From a virus, in IMG/VR virus record IMGVR_UViG_3300021519_001384, positions 1-22,882 of that record: a stretch of 22,882 bases of DNA; one strand, written 5' to 3'. The notes below the pieces were generated by a model. That model saw nothing but the letters and a program-made list of their open reading frames with translations. It made no database searches and was not told where the DNA came from. This document shows, piece by piece, positions 1 to 6,618 of this stretch (the stretch's first letter is position 1; the number at the start of each line of letters is the position of its first letter). A program made the position numbers and the translations under genes.

Positions 1-1
1 C

Positions 2-667
2 GCTCAAAAGCAGCAGCTTGAGTCAGAAATGCAGGCTTGGAAGCAGGAGCAGGAAGCTCAAAAGCCCTCCCCGGAAAAGTACGAAGCATGGGCCGCGCAG
101 CAAATGGTCGCTGCCGACCAAAAGATCAAGGAAGCAGACAAACTTGAAAACGACGCCGAATTTGACAAGGCAGAGGCTTTGCGCGACGAGGCGAAATTCC
201 TCAAACGCGATGCCGCTTCCGCAATCAAGACCGCCGAAAACCAGAGGAAGAATCCCCCCGAGCTAATTCAGCAGAAATCTCAAGAGCAGTTTATCGCCAA
301 CCAGAAAGAGTGGGTGAACAAAGCTGCGATTGATTTTCCTGAATTTGCAAAGAAGGATTCGCAGGTCCAAAAGGACGCCGCGGCTTACTACAATCAGATT
401 GTGGCAAGCGATCCAAGCGTTACCAAGCTCCCTGGGTTTGTTTATTTCTGCGCCGAACGTGCTTCTTTGAAGTCTGCCGCTGACCGTGTGCCTGGCTTGA
501 CTAAGGAACTGACAGAAACCAAAAAACGGCTATCTCAGCTTGAAGCAATGACCAACCCGTCTCCGTCAGGTGGTGTGACTAAAATGCCTTCAGGGAAATC
601 CTATTTGGATCTTTCTCCTGAAGAACAATTCAACCAACTGAAGCAAGACGCGTCGGTTCTTTACTGA
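2..667 (+). CDS. Scaffold-like protein, 5'-truncated by the window edge
   Basis: The reading frame is open from base 2, so the gene begins upstream of the window; the first internal ATG, at 29, need not be the true start. At least 221 residues are visible. The protein is hydrophilic and strongly charged, rich in Lys, Glu, Gln and Ala, and looks mostly helical/coiled-coil, with a second Leu/Lys/Glu-rich helical segment near the end (LTKELTETKKRLSQLEA). The last part (LDLSPEEQFNQLKQDA) is a short amphipathic helix of the kind scaffolding proteins use to contact the capsid protein. It lies directly upstream (25 nt) of the major capsid gene, the usual scaffold position in podoviruses. The scaffold role is inferred from composition and position. 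No protease motif is visible, so a capsid maturation protease is not supported. Confidence 0.6.
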   Translation, partial: AQKQQLESEMQAWKQEQEAQKPSPEKYEAWAAQQMVAADQKIKEADKLENDAEFDKAEALRDEAKFLKRDAASAIKTAENQRKNPPELIQQKSQEQFIANQKEWVNKAAIDFPEFAKKDSQVQKDAAAYYNQIVASDPSVTKLPGFVYFCAERASLKSAADRVPGLTKELTETKKRLSQLEAMTNPSPSGGVTKMPSGKSYLDLSPEEQFNQLKQDASVLY

Positions 668-692
668 CCGCTGATACGCCACAAACAAAATT

Positions 693-1829
693 ATGGCCTT
701 AGTATCAACAACGAATCCGACAGATTTTTCAAATCGTAGACAACAGTACTTCAGCCGCGAACTGCTGAAGGAACTGGAATTCAACCTCCGCATGGCTCAG
801 TTTGCCGACCAGAAGTCCGCTCCTAACAGCGGCTTCCTCGCCTTGCGTTTCTTCCGCGCTCGTAAAGCCAAACGCGCAACCGCCACCCAAGGCCCAACCA
901 ACTTGACTGAGGGTTTGGTCAACAACAACAGCGCTCTTCGCAAGACGGAAGTCAGCGTTGGCACGTTGGACTGTTACCTCAATCAACGGGGCGATGATTT
1001 CGAAATCAGCGATATCGTCCGTGCAACGGATATTCTGGACACGCTACAGGTGTACATGAAGACCCTCGGCAAGGACGCTGCGCTGGATCTGGATCAGGTT
1101 ATCACCAATTCAATCATGGGTAACGCGACCACCACAAACTTGGCCAAAGGCCTTGGCTTGGGTGCCGCTCAGACCACGCTCTACGGGTCGAACAACACCT
1201 ACGGCATCGGCAGCGCCAACTACTTTGAGCGTTTTGCCGGTGTGGTGAACACAGGCACCAGCTCCACGGACTTCAACACGTTGGCCGGTCTGTCTGCTGC
1301 CAACAGCAAGTTCACCCGCCTGGAACATCTCCGCGCCCTCACCCAGCTGCGTGCGAATGACGTGCGCCCGCCCGATGGCAAGGTGTTCCCCGTGGCCGTG
1401 CCTCCGCAGGTCATGTATGACATCCGCCAAGACGGCACGCTGATTAGCGCGTTCACCTACCGCGACAACGCCAAGCTCTACAAGTATGAAGACTTTGAGT
1501 TGGACGGCGGCGCGTTCCTCAGCCACACCAACCCTTGGATTGAGGCGTCCGGTGGTTACGGCACTTTCAACACCGCTGGCAACATCTTCTCCCTGCTTTA
1601 CATTGGCGACGATGCTTTTGGCACTGTGAAGCTGTCCACGAACATCGCCGGCGGCGATCCCACGGCTCCCAAGATCACCATCTTGGATCAGGCCGACAAA
1701 TCCGACCGCTACAACCAAGTTGTGGCTGGTAGCTGGAAGTGCTTCTACGGGTCGATCCTCAAGATCACCAGCGATCCGTCTGACGTGCCTCACGTTGTCG
1801 CTCTCCGCTGCCATAGCTCCTTCCAGTGA
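693..1829 (+). CDS. Major capsid protein, N4-gp56-family-like
   Basis: 378 residues. It fits the N4-gp56 major capsid family (HK97-type fold): an N-terminal 'YFSRELLKELEFNLRMAQFA' stretch (about residues 19-38), then basic residues and a 'TNLTEG' motif matching the family's 'tpLtEG', a helical 'LGKDAALDLDQ' segment near residue 123-133, and a C-terminal 'ADKSDRYNQVVAGSWK' motif from residue 334 followed by the last beta strands. Length is within the family's usual 300-420. The protein would form the icosahedral shell. The start has no clear Shine-Dalgarno; the context is AAAATTATG. The gene follows the scaffold-like gene and is followed by a hairpin in an 89-nt gap. The family assignment is from recalled motifs, not a search. 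Confidence 0.85.
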   Translation: MALVSTTNPTDFSNRRQQYFSRELLKELEFNLRMAQFADQKSAPNSGFLALRFFRARKAKRATATQGPTNLTEGLVNNNSALRKTEVSVGTLDCYLNQRGDDFEISDIVRATDILDTLQVYMKTLGKDAALDLDQVITNSIMGNATTTNLAKGLGLGAAQTTLYGSNNTYGIGSANYFERFAGVVNTGTSSTDFNTLAGLSAANSKFTRLEHLRALTQLRANDVRPPDGKVFPVAVPPQVMYDIRQDGTLISAFTYRDNAKLYKYEDFELDGGAFLSHTNPWIEASGGYGTFNTAGNIFSLLYIGDDAFGTVKLSTNIAGGDPTAPKITILDQADKSDRYNQVVAGSWKCFYGSILKITSDPSDVPHVVALRCHSSFQ

Positions 1830-1862
1830 GATTGAGCGGGTGGTGACGGTATAACGGGGATT

Positions 1863-1889
1863 GGGTTGGCAGGGGTCTGCCAGCCCTTT
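1863..1889 (+). terminator. Hairpin after the capsid gene; weak terminator or attenuator
   Basis: A 10-bp stem (GGGTTGGCAG at 1863-1872 with CTGCCAGCCC at 1877-1886, one G-U pair) closes a GGGT tetraloop and is followed by only TTT before a C run. It lies in the 89-nt gap between the capsid gene and the next gene. The short T tract suggests partial termination or an mRNA-stabilising 3' end that keeps capsid expression higher than downstream genes, rather than a full stop. Confidence 0.5.
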
Positions 1890-1904
1890 CCCCCAAACAA
1901 GTAG

Positions 1905-1910
1905 AAAGGA
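1905..1910 (+). promoter_or_regulatory. Ribosome binding site (AAAGGA)
   Basis: AAAGGA lies 8 nt before the ATG at 1919. It is one of the few clear Shine-Dalgarno sequences in this window, where most genes have none, and it fixes the start of the gene that follows the capsid hairpin. Confidence 0.6.
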
Positions 1911-1918
1911 TCAATTTT

Positions 1919-2389
1919 ATGGCTTACAAAGACGACGACAAAAAGAAAAAAGGCGGTGACGGGATGGATGCTTTGATTGTGGCTGTGGGCAAAGGCGACA
2001 AAGGCGGTAAAGGCAAATCCAAAATGGATGGCGACGCTGATGACATGGGCGGCATGATGAGCGGACCCAAGGGCATGGAAGCCCCTGCAATGACCGGAGA
2101 CAAAGGAATGGGCAGCGCCGTTAGCGCGGAGGTCTGCGTGCCGGTGTCCTCGCTCAGTTCTCCTGGTGAAGACGATCAGATGACGTCCCCTGCTGAAGGC
2201 GACATGGTTCAGTTTCAAACCGAAGGCAAAATCAGCCGGGTTGAAGGCGACAACGCATACGTCACCGTGACGAGCGTCAACGGCAAACCCATTAGTGATG
2301 AGGGGGCCATGACAAAATCAACCCCTGAAGATTCGTCCATGGACGAGTTTGCCCAACTGAAATCTGAAGCGGCTGGAATGAACATGTAA
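1919..2389 (+). CDS. Small Met/Gly/Lys/Asp-rich capsid-associated protein
   Basis: 156 residues; not recognised as a named family. The first ~70 residues are low complexity (Lys, Asp, Gly and Met runs such as DDDKKKKGGDG and DDMGGMMSGPKGM) and are probably disordered. Residues ~75-125 contain a compact beta-type stretch (VCVPVSSL, GDMVQFQTEGKISRVEGDNAYVTV) resembling a small SH3/OB-like barrel. The acidic tail ends in EFAQLKSEAAGMNM. Position directly behind the major capsid gene suggests a head decoration or capsid-stabilising protein. That role is inference from position. A good Shine-Dalgarno (AAAGGA, spacing 8) supports the start. Confidence 0.55.
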   Translation: MAYKDDDKKKKGGDGMDALIVAVGKGDKGGKGKSKMDGDADDMGGMMSGPKGMEAPAMTGDKGMGSAVSAEVCVPVSSLSSPGEDDQMTSPAEGDMVQFQTEGKISRVEGDNAYVTVTSVNGKPISDEGAMTKSTPEDSSMDEFAQLKSEAAGMNM

Positions 2390-2393
2390 TGTT

Positions 2394-3215
2394 ATGAACC
2401 ACGCAACACGAACCATTGGGGATGCAACATCTGTCGTTGGCAGATGGGGAAGCGAAAGCACAACTCTTCGACCTGAGAAGTTGATGGACGTGCTTGTGTT
2501 TAACAGCAGCGCATCCCTGCTTTACATGCAGGTGTTTGACATTCCAAACAGCGTCATTGCGTTTGGAACAAAATACAGTGTGTCAGGAGCCTCAACTCCT
2601 ACAACCGTTGCATCAACGTCATACACGTATGTGTTTGGCGCAAACGACACGTCAATCACCAACGGATCGACAACGTATTACAAAAGCAGTTCTGTAACAG
2701 GATCTGTTGTTTTGGGAACGGACAACCTTACCGTTACGTTTACTGATGATTCGGTAACCCACGGTTTTACCACTGGTGACACCATCGCAATTACAGGAAT
2801 TCTTCCTGCGACTCCGTTTAACGGAACCTACACAGTTACCGTAATTGATACGACGACTTTCAGTTACAAACTGCAAGCGGTTGCAACTTCTAAAATCACC
2901 AGCTCATCATCCATAACCGCTACGAAGACTTTGCAAACGGCCACGTTTACCACGTCTTCTACTACGGTGACTCTTGCTGGAACCGCAAGCGCAACGATTA
3001 CAGGTTTGCTTTACAAAACGCTGCTTCCTCAAATTCAAATAGTCCCGGCGTCAACAGCCGTTCCAAAATTCTCGTTTCCAGTTCAACCTGGGTTGGGCGG
3101 CACTTTGGGCCGATCTGTGGACATGGTTGGAATCTATTGCGCTTGGTCCACTACGCAAGCCACGTTTACAGCCACTTCTGCAAGCGGTTCAATCGCCATC
3201 ATTCTCAAAGGATGA
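2394..3215 (+). CDS. Virion decoration/fibre-type beta protein with an inserted module
   Basis: 273 residues, Thr/Ser-rich and almost all predicted beta. The N-terminal ~60 residues (VLVFNSSASLLYMQVFD) and the C-terminal ~65 (VPKFSFPVQPGLGG, then DMVGIYCAWSTTQATFTA) resemble the two halves of a small phage structural protein usually about 100-130 residues long. Between them sits an extra region of about 130 residues containing 'HGFTTGDTIAITGI', 'FNGTYTVTVID' and 'TTFSYKL', a pattern I know as a recurrent beta module in phage tail/virion proteins. It starts 4 nt after the preceding stop and its stop overlaps the next ATG (ATGA). Likely a surface-exposed virion protein; the exact role is not determinable from sequence. 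Confidence 0.55.
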   Translation: MNHATRTIGDATSVVGRWGSESTTLRPEKLMDVLVFNSSASLLYMQVFDIPNSVIAFGTKYSVSGASTPTTVASTSYTYVFGANDTSITNGSTTYYKSSSVTGSVVLGTDNLTVTFTDDSVTHGFTTGDTIAITGILPATPFNGTYTVTVIDTTTFSYKLQAVATSKITSSSSITATKTLQTATFTTSSTTVTLAGTASATITGLLYKTLLPQIQIVPASTAVPKFSFPVQPGLGGTLGRSVDMVGIYCAWSTTQATFTATSASGSIAIILKG

Positions 3216-3646
3216 AATCCAAAATCATTGCCGCTGCCGCGTTGTTTGCGTGCTTGAGCGTTCAAGCGCAATTCGGTAGCGGCACTGGTTCTTACGGCAC
3301 CATTGGCGGCAACACATTCACCACGGTAGACAATACCACCAACTCCTACGTTGTAGGAACCCTCTACACGGCACCAGCGCAACGCGGGCTGCTCGTTGGG
3401 ACCGCTGTAATGACTGCACCAACTGGTGGCTCTGCTGGCGATCCTGTGATAAACGTGGGATACACCAACGGATCAGTGGGGGCATTTTTTCAAATACGAG
3501 GCGCTCACAACGGGGCGTTATTTTCTGGAACCAACAGCGTTCCTTTTACCATTCCGTTGGCCGCTAATGCCACGTTCAAGTTCAATCAAGCAAGTGAATC
3601 TGGGGCGTCTGCCTACATCACAAACGTCATGTTCTGGTCATTCTGA
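3212..3646 (+). CDS. Exported beta-rich protein with Sec signal peptide
   Basis: 144 residues from the ATG at 3212, which overlaps the upstream stop (ATGA) and is preceded by AAAGG. This start, not the longer in-frame one at 3137, gives a textbook Sec signal peptide: Lys at positions 2 and 4, a hydrophobic core, and SVQA before a predicted cleavage at Ala19/Gln20. The mature protein begins QFGSGTGSYGTIGG, identical to the next gene's product. The rest is Thr/Asn/Gly-rich and ends with strands typical of a small beta sandwich (LAANATFKFNQASESGASAYITNVMFW). No family is recognised. A phage virion-type protein with an export signal is unusual; it may be an envelope- or surface-displayed protein. 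Confidence 0.7.
   Translation: MKSKIIAAAALFACLSVQAQFGSGTGSYGTIGGNTFTTVDNTTNSYVVGTLYTAPAQRGLLVGTAVMTAPTGGSAGDPVINVGYTNGSVGAFFQIRGAHNGALFSGTNSVPFTIPLAANATFKFNQASESGASAYITNVMFWSF
3269..3310 (+). repeat. Copy 1 of a shared 14-residue mature N-terminus
   Basis: Encodes QFGSGTGSYGTIGG immediately after the predicted signal peptidase site. The same 14 residues are encoded at 3707-3748. The two 42-nt copies differ at six positions, all at third codon bases and all synonymous, so the peptide rather than the DNA has been conserved. Confidence 0.9.
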
Positions 3647-3649
3647 TTT

Positions 3650-4771
3650 ATGAAATGGAAAATCTCTCTGTTGATCTTTTTGAGTTCGTTGGCGTCTTCA
3701 ATGGCGCAATTTGGTAGTGGAACCGGATCTTACGGCACGATTGGCGGCACTTCGGTCACCAACGGATTGACTGGAAACAGCAACAACTTCTACGGCACAT
3801 TTGGAACGATTGTTCAGCCGGTTTATTCCACTACGGCAAGTTTGATAGTGTCTGGAATCACCAATGTCACTGGAATATCTGAAGCTTTGAGTCATTACAA
3901 CGGAACATATTATTGGAGCAACGGATTGCCGTCCCAAGGTCTTTGGGTTAAGGGAAACACAAACTTTTTTGGCTATTTTAGCGATGGATTTTCTGGGCCT
4001 TGCTTCACGACAAACATATCCAGTGGAGCAGCTTCTTTTATTGGCGATTACAACGAAACATGGATTCCGTTTTCTGGGTCGTTATTTAGCTCATCAATTG
4101 GCGTAAAAACATTCACTTTTCAAAACATCGGCGGTTCTTCAGACACCGAAACCGCAACATTCACATTGCCAATATCAACCGCCGCTGCCACCAATCTATT
4201 CACTCCAACGGCAATTTCGCTCATGGCGGCAAGCGGCAACACAAATTTGCTAATCTCAAACAATGACCCTTGGTTCACAACAGACAAGAATCCCACGCTC
4301 GATGTCAGCGGATCTGTGGATCAGGCATTGGTGGTTAAGGGGTCGGTATATGTGACCGGCACGTTTAATGGCAATGGCGGTGGGTTGACAAACATTAGCG
4401 GGGCATCAGGCGGTGGAGCGACCAATCTATTAAATGTCCGGCTGTATCCATACACCCAAGCCACAAACATCAGCATCTCATTGCCCAGCAGCGCGACTAA
4501 CATCTCGCAGCTCACCTACGCCATATTGGCCACCAACAACATCTACTTTGTCCAGCCGTCCAACCTCGTCGCTGGATTCAGCTTCTTGATCGACTGGCGA
4601 CAAGATAGCACCGGCGGACGAACGGCCACATGGAACACCAACTTCTGGAAGTTTCCATCGGCGCAGATTCTGACAATGACAACCAACGCAAATTCCGCAT
4701 CGCTCATCTCATGCGTGGTTGGTCAATACGCCACCAACATTTTTGTCATTCAATCCCTCAACTTCCAATGA
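3650..4771 (+). CDS. Tail-fibre-like protein with Sec signal peptide
   Basis: 373 residues. Residues 1-19 form a Sec signal peptide (MKWK, hydrophobic core, ASSMA), and the mature chain starts with the same QFGSGTGSYGTIGG as the previous gene. The middle is Asn/Thr/Ser-rich beta sequence. Around residues 233-250 is 'VTGTFNGNGGGLTNIS', a motif I know from phage fibre shafts and bacterial trimeric adhesins. The last ~60 residues (WRQDSTGGRTATWN, FWKF, ILTMTTNANSASLIS) match the common end domain of phage tail fibres. It starts 3 nt after the previous stop in the context GATTTATG with no Shine-Dalgarno and overlaps the next gene (ATGA). Receptor-binding or surface adhesin function is likely, but the signal peptide implies export from the infected cell. 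Confidence 0.7.
   Translation: MKWKISLLIFLSSLASSMAQFGSGTGSYGTIGGTSVTNGLTGNSNNFYGTFGTIVQPVYSTTASLIVSGITNVTGISEALSHYNGTYYWSNGLPSQGLWVKGNTNFFGYFSDGFSGPCFTTNISSGAASFIGDYNETWIPFSGSLFSSSIGVKTFTFQNIGGSSDTETATFTLPISTAAATNLFTPTAISLMAASGNTNLLISNNDPWFTTDKNPTLDVSGSVDQALVVKGSVYVTGTFNGNGGGLTNISGASGGGATNLLNVRLYPYTQATNISISLPSSATNISQLTYAILATNNIYFVQPSNLVAGFSFLIDWRQDSTGGRTATWNTNFWKFPSAQILTMTTNANSASLISCVVGQYATNIFVIQSLNFQ
3707..3748 (+). repeat. Copy 2 of a shared 14-residue mature N-terminus
   Basis: Second copy of the sequence encoding QFGSGTGSYGTIGG, again at residue 20, directly after the predicted cleavage site of a 19-residue signal peptide. Sequence on both sides has diverged from copy 1, leaving this peptide as the clearest shared part of the two neighbouring proteins. 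Confidence 0.9.
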
Positions 4772-5529
4772 GATACTTAATTGCATTGCTGCTGTGCTGT
4801 TCGATGCTGATGGCCGCGCCGCCTATTGGCTACAACGATCCGACGATTGGCGGGTTGGTGGCGTGGTGGGCGATGAATGAAGGGACTGGGACGGTTACGA
4901 CTGCCGATTTGTCTGGCAATGGCAACACCGGCTATCTTACCAATTCTCCTGCTTGGACAAATGGGGTGGTGAGAAGTGGGTTAAGATTTAATGGTGTTCA
5001 ATCATTAACATCAGGAACTTATATTGGAATTCCCAATTCACCATCTTTGCAGCAGATTCAATCAAATATAACAATTTCGGCGTGGTTTAATGCAAGACCT
5101 TCTGTAAATCTTAATGGAGGAGCTATAATTGGTAAAACATATGGAAGTTTCATTTCTCCATATCAATGTTTTGCAATCGGTATTGATCCCGGAATAAAAC
5201 CTGCCGCAGCTATTGGTGATGGAACAAATAGAACATTGTTTACAATTAATGGATCTTTAACAACAAACAGTTGGTATAATTTTTCATTAACTTATAATGG
5301 CTTACAAATGATTATTTATACAAATGGAATTTTTGCTGAAGCAACTAATACATCAATCAAAATAGCAACAAATAATGTTCCGGTTGCTATTGGATCTCAG
5401 ACGTATCTTACAGATGCATATAATGCTGTATTTGATGGAATTTTAGACGACATTCGCCTCTACAACCGCGCACTTTCCTCCGGCGAAATTCTCAAACTCT
5501 ACAACGGTGGTTACGGTTCACAAAAATAG
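4768..5529 (+). CDS. Secreted LamG (concanavalin A-like) domain protein
   Basis: 253 residues from the ATG at 4768, which overlaps the upstream stop. Residues 1-16 are a signal peptide (MRYLIALLLCCSMLMA), followed by a LamG/Laminin_G_3 domain over nearly the whole chain: 'GGLVAWWAMNEGTG' (from about residue 28), 'DLSGNGNTGYLTNSPAW', 'GLRFNG', 'ITISAWFNARPS', 'NSWYNFSLTYNG', 'IYTNG' and the closing 'GILDDIRLYNRALSSGEILKLYNGG'. LamG domains bind glycans or proteins, so it may attach to host polysaccharide or be displayed on the envelope. Bases 4981-5450, the core of the domain, are far more AT-rich than either end, a sign of recombination. An earlier in-frame start at 4630 would lose the signal peptide and is rejected. 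Confidence 0.88.
   Translation: MRYLIALLLCCSMLMAAPPIGYNDPTIGGLVAWWAMNEGTGTVTTADLSGNGNTGYLTNSPAWTNGVVRSGLRFNGVQSLTSGTYIGIPNSPSLQQIQSNITISAWFNARPSVNLNGGAIIGKTYGSFISPYQCFAIGIDPGIKPAAAIGDGTNRTLFTINGSLTTNSWYNFSLTYNGLQMIIYTNGIFAEATNTSIKIATNNVPVAIGSQTYLTDAYNAVFDGILDDIRLYNRALSSGEILKLYNGGYGSQK
4981..5450 (+). other. AT-rich island inside the LamG gene
   Basis: By hand count, GC is about 27% in 5221-5280 and 22% in 5281-5340, against about 62% in 4801-4860 and about 50% in 5461-5520 of the same gene. The reading frame is intact throughout. The step at both ends suggests that the domain core was exchanged with DNA of different base composition. Confidence 0.7.
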
Positions 5530-5532
5530 CCT

Positions 5533-5838
5533 ATGAAAAAACTCCTTCTATCCTTGCTCCTAATCTCATCCGCCGCACTCGCTCAGGATGTGCCGCCGGT
5601 TGTCGATCCGACTCCTGCGCCGCCAGTCGCTCCGTCCATCAACATTTCCAGCGTGACCAATGTCGTCACCATCGTGGATCCGATCATCCTGACCGCCGAT
5701 CAGATGGCGGGGATCATCGCAATGATTCAAAGCAGTGGCATCTCAGCCAATGTGCCGATCACCACGAACAATTTGAATCGGGTGAGCGTGATGAAGAACG
5801 TTGATGGGACGTTCACTGTGAGGATTTCGGTCAACTAG
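5533..5838 (+). CDS. Small exported protein with Pro-rich linker
   Basis: 101 residues. The N-terminus is a strong Sec signal peptide (MKKLLLSLLLISSAALA, predicted cleavage before Gln18), followed by a Pro-rich, probably extended segment (DVPPVVDPTPAPPVAPS) and a small alpha/beta region (ILTADQMAGIIAMIQSSG, then NVDGTFTVRISVN). No family is recognised. It is the fourth signal-peptide gene in a row and lies just upstream of two holin-like genes. A periplasmic protein helping lysis or anchoring the preceding fibre-like proteins is possible, but there is no direct evidence. No Shine-Dalgarno is visible before the ATG. Confidence 0.65.
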   Translation: MKKLLLSLLLISSAALAQDVPPVVDPTPAPPVAPSINISSVTNVVTIVDPIILTADQMAGIIAMIQSSGISANVPITTNNLNRVSVMKNVDGTFTVRISVN

Positions 5839-5848
5839 CCAAGAATTT

Positions 5849-6037
5849 ATGAACCGAATACTGGAAGACTTCAAAGCGATGGGCGCTGCCGCGGTTGGCA
5901 TTGGCAGTCAATATGCCCCGCTTTCCACTTGGGTTCAGATTTCGCTTGGCCTTCTTTCCTGTATTTACCTGTTTATCCGAATTGTAAAAGCGATTCGGGA
6001 TTGGGATCAAAAAGACCGTAATGATGACATTTTATGA
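5849..6037 (+). CDS. Small single-TM membrane protein, holin candidate
   Basis: 62 residues. One transmembrane segment at about residues 28-46 (WVQISLGLLSCIYLFIRIV) is followed by a charged tail (KAIRDWDQKDRNDD). Size, single membrane span and a hydrophilic C-terminus rich in charge are typical of small phage holins, and the next gene is also holin-like. It would insert in the inner membrane and control timing of lysis. The start context is AGAATTTATG without Shine-Dalgarno; the stop overlaps the next gene's ATG by four bases. Holin function is inferred from size, topology and neighbours; other small membrane proteins could look the same. Confidence 0.5.
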   Translation: MNRILEDFKAMGAAAVGIGSQYAPLSTWVQISLGLLSCIYLFIRIVKAIRDWDQKDRNDDIL

Positions 6038-6618
6038 ATAAAGATCAAACAACCGCACTCGTCCACGGCCTGATTAAAATTGTTGGGTCCGCATTGGCAA
6101 CTCACGGCTTCACCAAAGCCGCAGGCACCTTGAATTCCGAAGACGTCATTGGGGCCATCGTCATGGTGATTGGCGTCATCCTCGCCCACACCGCCACCGG
6201 AGCTAAAAGCTCTCCTCCTGCTCCGCCAACCGCAGGCACCGGCACCACGACCATCGTCGGGCTTCTGGCCCTCATTGTTTTTACCGGTTGCTCCAACACG
6301 GTCTACAAGGGGGCGCAGAACCAGACGCTCATCACCGAGCGGTTTTTTGGCATCAAAGTTACGGCCACCAGCGGCAGCGGCACGCCTGAGGTTTGCCTAG
6401 GCGCGGGTTCATCCACCTTTGCTGTCAACCCCGTCAGCACCAATACGCTTTATGCTGCCCCGTCGTTTAGCACCGTGGAGTTCAGCCAGAGCTTGAACCC
6501 ATTTGCCACGTCGGGATCTGAAAGCGCCGGTTGGGGGAATGTCAGCGTGAATCTGTCCACCAACGCCACGGCGCAATCTGCCACCATCCTGCCCAAGTTG
6601 CCGATCAAACTTAAATGA
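6034..6618 (+). CDS. Holin-like domain fused to a lipobox-bearing segment
   Basis: 194 residues. Residues 1-56 (MNKDQTTALVHGLIKIVGSA, then SEDVIGAIVMVIGVILAHTA) resemble short phage holin-like proteins of the Pam3-gp28 type: an amphipathic segment, then one membrane span at about 37-54. A Pro/Gly/Thr linker (60-72) leads to a second hydrophobic stretch ending in a lipobox-like site, LLALIVFTGC, with Cys86 as possible lipidation residue, followed by a 108-residue Ser/Thr/Asn-rich soluble part. The second half looks like a lipoprotein that would normally begin its own gene, so this may be a fusion of two genes, or both products from one frame, although no good internal start is visible near residue 70. 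It could combine holin and outer-membrane (spanin-like) roles. The start overlaps the upstream gene by 4 nt. Confidence 0.5.
   Translation: MNKDQTTALVHGLIKIVGSALATHGFTKAAGTLNSEDVIGAIVMVIGVILAHTATGAKSSPPAPPTAGTGTTTIVGLLALIVFTGCSNTVYKGAQNQTLITERFFGIKVTATSGSGTPEVCLGAGSSTFAVNPVSTNTLYAAPSFSTVEFSQSLNPFATSGSESAGWGNVSVNLSTNATAQSATILPKLPIKLK

Noticed and set aside
1919-1950. N-terminal MAYKDDDKK resembles the FLAG epitope tag
   Set aside because: It is only a partial match (DYKDDDDK is the tag), continues into a Lys/Gly low-complexity run, and sits in a natural gene with its own Shine-Dalgarno. Coincidence.
1110-2218. Long minus-strand reading frames opposite the capsid gene and its neighbour
   Set aside because: They are antisense shadows of clearly coding plus-strand genes, with no start signals, and their His/Arg/Ala-rich translations fit no family.
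3137-3211. Longer start for the first signal-peptide gene
   Set aside because: It would overlap the upstream gene by 79 nt and put the signal peptide inside the protein; ATG 3212 has AAAGG and a stop-start overlap.
4630-4767. Longer start for the LamG gene
   Set aside because: The extra 46 residues overlap the end of the fibre gene and are unlike LamG proteins; ATG 4768 gives a clean signal peptide.
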